From NCBI GenBank assembly GCA_038240875.1, contig JBBRGG010000055.1, forward strand, positions 1 through 15,695: a stretch of 15,695 nucleotides of DNA. The letters run 5' to 3'. A program made the position numbers and the translations under genes. This stretch comes from JBBRGG01 sp038240875. GTDB taxonomy: Bacteria; Planctomycetota; Phycisphaerae; Phycisphaerales; UBA1924. The notes beneath the pieces are model-generated. The model did not search any database, had not been told where the DNA came from, and worked only from the letters and a program-made list of their open reading frames with translations. Shown here in pieces: positions 1 through 4,922 of the stretch; the first letter of the stretch is position 1; each line of letters starts with the position of its first letter.

Positions 1-1
1 A

Positions 2-220
2 AGTGGCGGCGGAGGTACTGGGGGTGGGGGGGGTGGTGGGCAGCGCAACCAAGGCAGAGGCAAGTCTGGTCCAAATCAGGGCGGTCCAAATCAGGGCGGT
101 CCAAATCAGGGGCCACTGAATGGGCCGAATCTCAATCCCAATTCCAATCCAAATGCTAATCCCAACTTCAATCCCGACTCCGATTCCAACTTCAATCAAG
201 GACCAACGCCAAGCCCGTAA
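2..220 (+). CDS. C-terminal tail of a protein cut by the left edge (Gly/Asn/Pro-rich)
   Basis: This is an open frame of 72 codons ending in TAA at 218-220, with its start outside the window. It begins with a run of glycines, passes through a basic stretch (QRNQGRGK), then three near-exact GPNQG copies, then Asn-Pro alternation (NPNSNPNANPNFNP) and ends in PTPSP. The codon-phased repeats (15-bp units at 68-112) support this frame over the other two. Such Gly-rich basic tails are common on RNA-binding proteins such as DEAD-box helicases, but no folded domain is visible here, so the product cannot be named. It probably ends before the rpmG transcription unit. Confidence 0.6.
   Translation, partial: SGGGGTGGGGGGGQRNQGRGKSGPNQGGPNQGGPNQGPLNGPNLNPNSNPNANPNFNPDSDSNFNQGPTPSP
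68..112 (+). repeat. 15-bp tandem repeat, three copies
   Basis: The unit GGTCCAAATCAGGGC occurs at 68-82, 83-97 and 98-112, the last copy ending in G instead of C. It encodes GPNQG three times in the tail of the partial gene. A downstream AAT-CCN alternation (to about 205) is a degenerate continuation of low-complexity sequence. Confidence 0.85.
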
Positions 221-512
221 TCTGGTGTTGTGGTGTTAATTCGGTTTTTGATAGCGCAACAGGTATTGAGTGTCGGGGCTCATCCGCAGTGATTGCGGTT
301 GCCGTCCGCTGTATGGAGGCCTAGCATTCTTCCCGCGGCTTTCGGAAGTTCAACCGAAGGCCGCTTGTACGTACCTGCCTTGGCTAGGTGCGTAACGTCT
401 TTGTGGGGTTTGAGTTGGTGATTTGCGGGCCATCCATAGTGTGATAGGCCTTGTTCTCTGGAGCAGTTTCTCCCGTGTTGTGAACTTCGGGTGATGAAAG
501 CGAGTAGTTGGT
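221..512. other. intergenic region upstream of rpmG
   Basis: These 292 bases hold no convincing gene. They contain two inverted repeats: a small one at 284-298 (CCGCA/TGCGG) and a strong one at 335-364. The promoter of rpmG is presumably downstream of the second hairpin, but I cannot point to clear -35 and -10 boxes. Confidence 0.5.
335..364. terminator. 11-bp stem-loop, possible terminator or leader structure
   Basis: GCGGCTTTCGG (335-345) pairs with CCGAAGGCCGC (354-364) over 11 base pairs with one G-U and an 8-nt loop. The flanking sequence has only two T residues after the stem, so it is not a classic intrinsic terminator. It lies 115 bases after the upstream stop and about 150 bases before rpmG, so it could end the upstream transcript or form a structured leader. 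Confidence 0.45.
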
Positions 513-695
513 ATGGCGAAGAAGAAGTCAATGGCTCGTGAATATGTGTGGCTTCAGTGCACGGAGTGTGGCGACCTCAACTACCGCACCAGTGTCAACA
601 CCAAGGGTGGCATGCCTGAGAAGCTCAAGGAAGGCTTTTCCAAGTATTCTCCACGCCTTCGCAAGCACACGCTGCACAAGATCAAGCGCAAGTAA
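513..695 (+). CDS. rpmG: 50S ribosomal protein L33 (bL33)
   Basis: This 60-residue basic protein of the large ribosomal subunit matches the bL33 family end to end: an MAKKK start, YVWLQCTECGDLNYRTSVNT, then a GGMPEKL segment and the closing SPRLRKHTLHKIKRK. The first zinc-ribbon pair (CTEC) is present. The second pair, normally CPRC in zinc-binding forms, is SPRL here, so the protein has only half of the metal site. The start is the ATG at 513, since the family begins right there; a weak purine-rich stretch (AAAGCGAG) precedes it. A 63-aa overlapping frame beginning at 508 is a shadow. rpmG next to tRNA-Trp and secE is a common bacterial arrangement. Confidence 0.95.
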   Translation: MAKKKSMAREYVWLQCTECGDLNYRTSVNTKGGMPEKLKEGFSKYSPRLRKHTLHKIKRK

Positions 696-910
696 TTAGC
701 TTTGTATTTTGCGGAGTTTGGGTTTGTACAGTGGATCGATGCTGCTCTTGCGTTTGGCCATTCAAAGCTTGGCTGTTTGACTGGTCAGACTCAACTGGCG
801 GGGTCAATTGGCGGGGTCAATTGGCTGGGAGTGGGCTCGTAGGTTGCTGTTCGCAATTGTTCATGCCATGTAATTTGATGCGCAAGTGCGTTTTTTGAAA
901 TGAGGGCCCT
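696..910. other. intergenic region between rpmG and the tRNA-Trp/secE unit
   Basis: No gene is seen here. The region holds a 13-bp tandem repeat (791-829) and, at its right end, GAGGG (902-906) four bases before the TTG at 911. A promoter for tRNA-Trp/secE would be expected here; I see no strong consensus. Confidence 0.5.
791..829 (+). repeat. 13-bp tandem repeat, two full copies plus flanking partials
   Basis: The unit GGCGGGGTCAATT is at 797-809 and 810-822, preceded by TCAACT and followed by GGCTGGG, which extend the periodicity. It is non-coding on current evidence. Confidence 0.8.
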
Positions 911-940
911 TTGGCTCCGCAGAACGGGAACAATCCTTCG

Positions 941-1009
941 TCTTCTGGCTCCAACGGGGCTGGTTCATCTGGCTCCAATGGCGCTGGTTCATCTGGCTCC
1001 AATGGCGCT
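941..1009 (+). repeat. 24-bp tandem repeat, 2.9 copies
   Basis: Units lie at 941-964, 965-988 and 989-1009, the last truncated by 3 bases. Read in the secE frame each unit encodes SSGSNGAG. Copy 1 differs from copies 2 and 3 at three bases (TCT/TCA, AAC/AAT, GGG/GGC), all in third codon positions of that frame and all synonymous. Confidence 0.9.
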
Positions 1010-1015
1010 CGCGCT

Positions 1016-1088
1016 ACGCCGGTAGCTCAATTGGTAGAGCAGCGGATTCCAAATCCGCAGGTTGCGGGTTCGATTCCCTCCCGGCGTG
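1016..1088 (+). tRNA. tRNA-Trp (anticodon CCA)
   Basis: The cloverleaf folds by eye. The acceptor stem ACGCCGG (1016-1022) pairs with CCGGCGT (1081-1087) over 7 bp. The D arm is GCTC/GAGC, the anticodon stem GCGGA/TCCGC encloses loop TTCCAAA with CCA at 1049-1051, and the T loop is TTCGATT. G1088 is the discriminator, as expected for bacterial tRNA-Trp; the 3' CCA is not encoded. The T stem GCGGG/CCCTC has one C-U mismatch (1065 against 1079), which is unusual. Placement directly before secE is typical for bacteria. Here the secE frame continues through the whole tRNA. Confidence 0.95.
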
Positions 1089-1133
1089 TTTCTTCGACTC
1101 TAGCACCGACGGCTGAAAAGTCTCACCAAACCT

Positions 1134-1175
1134 ATGGCATCTACAAGTATGGCCAAGGGTACTGGGTTCGTATGA
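1134..1175 (+). other. short ORF overlapping the secE ATG (possible leader peptide)
   Basis: The ATG at 1134 opens a 13-codon frame (MASTSMAKGTGFV) whose TGA overlaps the ATG at 1172 in an ATGA arrangement. It lies in a different frame from secE and has no clear ribosome binding site. It could couple translation to an ATG-1172 start, be chance, or mark a lost in-frame start: a single-base indel just after it would give an N-terminus reading M-x-IYKYGQGYWVR. Confidence 0.25.
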
Positions 1176-1858
1176 TGACGGCGTTGTGCCTAGGCATTCT
1201 CTTCGTGGCGACCATAGGGTGGGCCTGGAATAGCCTCGCAGCCATTCGCCCGCCCACGCCTACTTGGAGCTTCAAGATCGAGTCCTTTGATGGCTCGGCT
1301 CTGTTGGCCAAGGTCGGTGAACGCGTCACGCTCCAAGATTCCAATATATCCCCACCCGAACTGCTGGCTGCGGCAACTGTACTTGCGTATGAACCAGGCG
1401 AACTCGGCAAGGGTCGATTGGTCGTAGGATCGATCGATCTTACCATGCTTTCAAATGGCACCAAAGCCGAAATTTTAGGCACCAACAGCATCAAAGGTCC
1501 ATCCGCTGATGCGACCGGTGCAAGTCTAAGTAGTGCGGGTGGTTGGGGCGTTAAGGTTGTTGGCATGGAAGGCATCCCGGCGTTCCAGCTCATCTATATC
1601 CAGGCGGCGGTCGCCTTGGTCATCATGGTGCTTGGTGGCATCGTCGTCTTCTTCTACGTGGGACGAAACGCCAACGCTGTTGAGTATCTCATCGCGACCG
1701 ATGGCGAGATGCGCAAGGTGAACTGGTCAACCAAGAAAATCGTGGTCGATTCGACCTACATCGTCATCATCGCCGCCGTCATAATCGCCGGGTTCATCTT
1801 TGTTTCTGACATTCTCATCTCCAACTTCTTCAAAGTGATCGACGTGATTCGAGCGTGA
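1172..1858 (+). CDS. secE: preprotein translocase subunit SecE (start uncertain, may extend to 911)
   Basis: SecE is the clamp subunit of the SecYEG protein-conducting channel in the inner membrane. From the ATG at 1172 (228 residues) it shows TM1 at about 3-22, an exported segment of about 115 residues (25-138), TM2 at about 141-163, the SecE signature amphipathic helix with EYLIATDGEMRKVNWSTKK (171-189), and TM3 at about 194-214 ending in DVIRA. The C-terminal third is the diagnostic SecE domain. The protein is far longer than E. coli SecE (127 residues) because of the exported insert. The ATG at 1172 has AAGGG at 1155-1159, but the motif YKYGQGYWVR, which belongs to planctomycete SecE as I know it, is encoded just upstream in the same open frame, so the true start is probably earlier. 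nusG follows after 122 bases. Confidence 0.88.
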   Translation: MMTALCLGILFVATIGWAWNSLAAIRPPTPTWSFKIESFDGSALLAKVGERVTLQDSNISPPELLAAATVLAYEPGELGKGRLVVGSIDLTMLSNGTKAEILGTNSIKGPSADATGASLSSAGGWGVKVVGMEGIPAFQLIYIQAAVALVIMVLGGIVVFFYVGRNANAVEYLIATDGEMRKVNWSTKKIVVDSTYIVIIAAVIIAGFIFVSDILISNFFKVIDVIRA

Positions 1859-1859
1859 A

Positions 1860-1905
1860 TGGGCTTGAGCCTGATTGGGCTTGAGCCTGATTGGGCTTGA
1901 GCCTG
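1860..1905 (+). repeat. 16-bp tandem repeat in the secE-nusG gap, 2.9 copies
   Basis: The unit TGGGCTTGAGCCTGAT is at 1860-1875, 1876-1891 and 1892-1905 (truncated), starting 2 bases after the secE stop. Each unit contains the small inverted repeat GGCT-TG-AGCC. A TTG in the second/third copy opens an upstream extension of the nusG frame that I reject as a start. Confidence 0.85.
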
Positions 1906-1980
1906 CCTTTGTCCACTCGTTTACAACACAATTCTGCTGCAACACACCGCTTAATAAAGCGTCAACCAACGAGGCCCGCG

Positions 1981-2610
1981 ATGACCGAGAAAGCGACTAA
2001 AGACACTCTGATCCGCTCGAATCTGATCGCCGCCGACGATGTGCTTCGTCAAGAGGGCATGCAATGGTGCGTGCTTCGCGTGGCTTCCAACAAGGAATCC
2101 AGCGTTCAGACGACGCTCTTGCGTAAGGTGCAGATCGAGGGGATGAAGCACTTTGTTGGCCGAATTCTGGTCCCAACCGAGAAGACAAAGGTCGTCAAAA
2201 ACGGCCAGCAAAAAATCGTCGAATCAAAGCTCTACCCCGGGTACGTCTTTGTTGAGATGGCTCTGGAGGGTGATGGACGAATCCCGCAGGACGTCTTCTT
2301 CCTCGTGAAGGAAACCACGGGCGTAGGCGACTTCGTCGGCACCGCAGGCCGCCCGACGCCGATGAAGGATCACGAAGTCGAGAAGATGCTTCGCGATTCG
2401 CGTAAGCCCGAGGATGAACCCTCGATCAAGCTTGTCTTTTCCAAGGGTGAGAACGTCACGATCAAAGAAGGTCCATTCCAGGGGTACGAAGGTACGGTTG
2501 ACGAAGTTCTTCCCGACAAGGGCAAGGTTCGAGTCTTGGTCACGATCTTTGGCCGTCAAGCCCCGATCGAAATCGAAGAATGGCTCATCGGGAAGACCGA
2601 AGACAATTGA
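1981..2610 (+). CDS. nusG: transcription termination/antitermination factor NusG
   Basis: NusG binds the clamp of RNA polymerase, affects pausing and links it to Rho or ribosomal S10. The 209-residue product has a ~25-residue N-terminal extension, an NGN domain (about 28-135) with WCVLRVASNKE and LYPGYVFVEM, and a KOW domain (about 153-202) with FSKGENVTIKEGPFQGYEG and the closing VTIFGRQAPIEIEEWLI. Residues 70-80 (VVKNGQQKIVE) form the usual insertion before the PGYVF strand. The ATG at 1981 has GAGG at 1971-1974, six bases upstream; an alternative TTG at 1891 would add 30 residues coded by the tandem repeat and is unlikely. It lies after secE as in most bacteria. The next gene is a ferredoxin, not rplK. 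Confidence 0.96.
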   Translation: MTEKATKDTLIRSNLIAADDVLRQEGMQWCVLRVASNKESSVQTTLLRKVQIEGMKHFVGRILVPTEKTKVVKNGQQKIVESKLYPGYVFVEMALEGDGRIPQDVFFLVKETTGVGDFVGTAGRPTPMKDHEVEKMLRDSRKPEDEPSIKLVFSKGENVTIKEGPFQGYEGTVDEVLPDKGKVRVLVTIFGRQAPIEIEEWLIGKTEDN

Positions 2611-2823
2611 CGCTGCATACCAGTAATGGCATGGGTTTGTCGGGCGTTGGCTTTGTGACTTTCAGGTTGGCCGAACGCGAGATCGTTGGGTGCTTACTGT
2701 TTTGGTTGCTGCGTATCATATTATCGATGCGCCCTTGCTACGACGCAAAGCATTGTTCTTTCGCCACTTACTTGCTCGCTGATTTGCCTGCTCTTTTGCT
2801 GGCACTTTCGTTTGAGGAACGCC
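2611..2823. other. intergenic region nusG to ferredoxin
   Basis: These 213 bases hold no credible gene. T-rich stretches and TATCATATTAT near 2715-2725 could be a promoter core for the ferredoxin gene, but a matching -35 box is not obvious. Confidence 0.3.
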
Positions 2824-3090
2824 ATGACTCATGTGATCGCCGAACCGTGCATCGGAACCAAGGATACTTCGTGCGTTCAGGTGTGCCCTGTTGACTGCAT
2901 CCATCCGACCAAAAACGAAGCCGACTTTTCCACAGCAAAGCAACTCTTCATCGACCCGGATACGTGTATTGATTGTGGCTTGTGCGTGGACGAGTGTCCG
3001 GTGAAGGCTATTTTTCCGCAGGAAGATATTCCTTCGGAATGGAAGAACTACATCCAGATCAATCTCGACTATTTCAATTCGAAGGGATAA
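2824..3090 (+). CDS. 7Fe ferredoxin ([3Fe-4S][4Fe-4S], FdI type)
   Basis: This is an 88-residue soluble electron carrier. Cysteines 9, 17 and 58 match the three ligands of the [3Fe-4S] cluster and 21, 48, 51 and 54 those of the [4Fe-4S] cluster of Azotobacter-type ferredoxin I, with motifs CIGTKDTSCVQVCPVDC (9-25) and CIDCGLCVDECPV (48-60). The position of the second Cys in the first motif is Thr12, as expected if that cluster is 3Fe. The C-terminal tail (IPSEWKNYIQINLDYFNSKG) is typical of this family. The ATG at 2824 has GAGGA at 2814-2818. A longer frame from 2686 is upstream noise. No redox partner gene is adjacent, so the pathway it serves cannot be told from this window. Confidence 0.93.
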   Translation: MTHVIAEPCIGTKDTSCVQVCPVDCIHPTKNEADFSTAKQLFIDPDTCIDCGLCVDECPVKAIFPQEDIPSEWKNYIQINLDYFNSKG

Positions 3091-3094
3091 GCCA

Positions 3095-3112
3095 AATCAA
3101 CGCACGTTGATT
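3095..3112. repeat. perfect inverted repeat after the ferredoxin gene
   Basis: AATCAAC (3095-3101) and GTTGATT (3106-3112) flank GCAC, five bases after the ferredoxin TAA. The stem is AT-rich and no T-run follows, so it is a weak terminator candidate or a protein-binding palindrome. Confidence 0.4.
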
Positions 3113-3238
3113 GCTCGTATATACCGACACCAAGCACACGTGCCAATGGTCTCTTCCTATGGGTGACTCTCACTCCAAACGGCACAGGCTTCGCTTTGGA
3201 ATGTCATCAGGTTTCGAACCAGGAATTTTGAACACTAC

Positions 3239-3269
3239 CAAGAGCCAATCTATTACAGGTTGGCTCTTG
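3239..3269. terminator. 10-bp stem-loop, possible terminator
   Basis: CAAGAGCCAA (3239-3248) pairs perfectly with TTGGCTCTTG (3260-3269) around an 11-nt loop. TTGATT follows, a weak T-rich tail. It sits between the ferredoxin and HDOD genes and next to the 9-bp repeat array. Confidence 0.45.
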
Positions 3270-3282
3270 TTGATTGCGCCCG

Positions 3283-3345
3283 CATGACCTGCATGACCTG
3301 CATGACCTGCATGACCCGCATGACCTGCATGATCTGCATGATCTC
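3283..3345 (+). repeat. 9-bp tandem repeat, seven copies
   Basis: The unit CATGACCTG is repeated at 3283, 3292, 3301, 3310 (CATGACCCG), 3319, 3328 (CATGATCTG) and 3337 (CATGATCTC), head to tail without spacers. On the minus strand it can be read as HAG or MQV repeats, but no start or domain context supports translation. Confidence 0.92.
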
Positions 3346-3594
3346 TGGCATTCCGCCCGCACAAGCTGCCAGTTGCTTTTTTCTAAAGTAACGGACATTA
3401 TCGGACGCCTTTGCGGCTCTCTTCGTGTCTCGTCGGCACAACCGAATCAATAGACGTACGCGCCGCTTCGCACGTGAAACTTCGCTCGATTGACCTCTTA
3501 AAGATGTCGAAGTTCTGGCAGAACGCGAGCAGGCTCAACACTCGACAATCGTATATTGGCGGAACCGGATCGAAGTATTCAGATTAGGCCATCA

Positions 3595-4845
3595 ATGAAG
3601 ATACGAGCTCTGCTATCCGCCACCGAAGTTGCCGAGCTTCACGAAACAATCGTGGGGAAGCTTGATCGCATCGGCGTCGAATCTCAGCCCGAGCTTGCTA
3701 TCAAGATACTCGAACTCACAAGCATGCCTCAGGCCCAGCTTCAGGATTATGCCAAACTTATCAAGACAGATCCAGGCCTTTCTGGCCGCCTGCTGAAGCT
3801 CTCGAACTCGGCCTTGTTTGCACAGCGTCGCCCGGTAACCAGCATCGATCGCGCGTGCTTGCTTCTAGGTGTTGAACGGCTCAAGAGTATCTCACTGGGC
3901 TTTCATCTCAGTCGAGCTGCAGCGATGGGCGGAAGCAGTGGCGGCACGCGATCCATATCGCGCGAAGTCTGGGGGCAGAGCGTGATGCGAGCGTGCATCG
4001 CCGCTGAGCTCGCTCGCCATAGTGCGCCGCAATTTACTTCCGAAGCCTTCGTCATCGGGCTTATGATCGACGCTGGAATCCCGCTCCTGGCGCGAATGAT
4101 CGGCGAGGAGTACATGCCTCTCTACGCCGGTGCAAACACGCCCGGCCGTCTCTACCGTAGCGAGTTTGAAACCCTCAGTATGACGCACGTTGACGTCGTG
4201 TCGGCGCTGGCTCGCAAATGGCGATTGCCCGACCTGCTCGCGCGTCCTATTGAGCTGCATCACAGCAAGCCGTCCGAGATCAAACGCGACGAACCATTGT
4301 TCCGCCTTCATCGCATCGCGTACGTCGCTGGCCTCATCGAGCTCGCGCCGCCCAAAGCTGATAGCTCTGCTGCACCGGTGCTTACCACTTCGTCGCCCGG
4401 CGTATCAACTGCGGCTCGCGTAATCGGCCTCCAGCAACAAGAGGTCGACGCGGTCGTGCAGCGATCCATCAACGAATATGCAGCCGCCATCGACCTCTTC
4501 GAGTCGATCGCTGGGAACATCGGCAATCCCGAACAGCTTCTCGAACGTGTCGGCGTTGGCCTTGTGAATGCCCTGGATTCCGCCGTCGAAGAAAACGTTC
4601 GTGTCGAGTCGTCGCGTTTGCCCGAACGATTCCTAGTCGGCGGGCAAGCGGTCGAAGTCGCGCGCGAAAGCGATGCCGACGCCGTCGCCTTCCTCTTTGA
4701 CTCAAAGGGCCAGCGGCTCATGGTGCACCGCTTTGAATTTCGCAGCGTGACCATCGATGCACTCTTGCTTGCTTTGGGCATCAAGCCGGAGAATGGCGAC
4801 GACACACCCGTGATCGCCGAGTATCTTCGTCGCATGGCGGCGTGA
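3595..4845 (+). CDS. HDOD domain protein (signal-output type)
   Basis: The 416-residue product has an HDOD domain in its first half: ILELTSMPQAQLQDYAKLIKTDPGL-type entry (39-62), GRLLKLSNSALF (64-75), IDRACLLLGVERL (84-96), FVIGLMIDAGIPLL (152-165) where active HD phosphohydrolases have a His-Asp pair, and HVDVVSALARKWRLP (198-212) followed by HH at 222-223. HDOD proteins lack HD catalysis and act in signalling. The C-terminal ~130 residues match nothing I recognise. The ATG at 3595 has TTAGG at 3584-3588; a TTG at 3556 would add 13 residues with no ribosome binding site. The gene stands alone and converges with the minus-strand fusion gene, 77 bases away. Confidence 0.85.
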   Translation: MKIRALLSATEVAELHETIVGKLDRIGVESQPELAIKILELTSMPQAQLQDYAKLIKTDPGLSGRLLKLSNSALFAQRRPVTSIDRACLLLGVERLKSISLGFHLSRAAAMGGSSGGTRSISREVWGQSVMRACIAAELARHSAPQFTSEAFVIGLMIDAGIPLLARMIGEEYMPLYAGANTPGRLYRSEFETLSMTHVDVVSALARKWRLPDLLARPIELHHSKPSEIKRDEPLFRLHRIAYVAGLIELAPPKADSSAAPVLTTSSPGVSTAARVIGLQQQEVDAVVQRSINEYAAAIDLFESIAGNIGNPEQLLERVGVGLVNALDSAVEENVRVESSRLPERFLVGGQAVEVARESDADAVAFLFDSKGQRLMVHRFEFRSVTIDALLLALGIKPENGDDTPVIAEYLRRMAA

Positions 4846-4846
4846 A

Positions 4847-4872
4847 TGCGCGGTTAGTGCGCGGATAGTGCG
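4847..4872 (+). repeat. 11-bp tandem repeat in the convergent gap
   Basis: TGCGCGGTTAG (4847-4857), TGCGCGGATAG (4858-4868) and TGCG (4869-4872) follow the HDOD stop directly. The gap to 4922 contains no clear intrinsic terminator for either gene. Confidence 0.75.
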
Positions 4873-4922
4873 AAGGTACTATTGGTGAGAACGCTTGCAA
4901 CGGCTCGTCGCACAACACCACA

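Larger units (their letters stand above)
911..1171 (+). other. open in-frame N-terminal extension of secE running through tRNA-Trp
   Basis: The secE frame is open from just after a TGA at 896-898. The first usable start is TTG at 911, with GAGGG at 902-906. The frame would encode a Ser/Gly/Asn-rich leader with three SSGSNGAG-type repeats, then the tRNA gene read as protein (VAQLVEQRIPNPQVAG and so on), then a linker and the YGIYKYGQGYWVR motif that matches planctomycete SecE N-termini. Between the tRNA end (1088) and the ATG at 1172 there is no in-frame ATG, GTG, TTG or CTG, so the conserved motif can be made only from a start inside or before the tRNA, from a non-standard start, or if an indel is present. 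The frame is seen directly; its translation is not proven. Confidence 0.5.
3091..3594. other. long intergenic region with hairpins and repeats
   Basis: This ~500-base stretch has no convincing gene on either strand. The open frames on the minus strand are produced by the 9-bp repeat. It contains the inverted repeats at 3095-3112 and 3239-3269, the tandem repeat at 3283-3345, and just before the HDOD gene a TATATT at 3553 that might be a -10 box. Confidence 0.5.

Noticed and set aside
817..1002. Minus-strand frame encoding EPDEPAPLEP repeats
   Set aside because: It is produced by the 24-bp repeat and has no ribosome binding site; repeat differences change residues in this frame (Asp/Glu) but are silent in the plus frame.
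1891..1980. Upstream TTG start for nusG
   Set aside because: The extra 30 residues are encoded by the tandem repeat and gap; the ATG at 1981 has a good ribosome binding site and fits the family.
3208..3228. tRNA T-arm-like GGTTTCGAACC
   Set aside because: No acceptor, D or anticodon stem can be built around it on either strand.
3283..3345. Possible CRISPR array
   Set aside because: Units are only 9 bp and lie head to tail without spacers, and no cas genes are nearby.
3170..3450. Minus-strand frames rich in HAG or MQV repeats
   Set aside because: Three overlapping frames are all open because the 9-bp unit is a multiple of three; none has a start signal or sequence outside the repeat that looks like protein.
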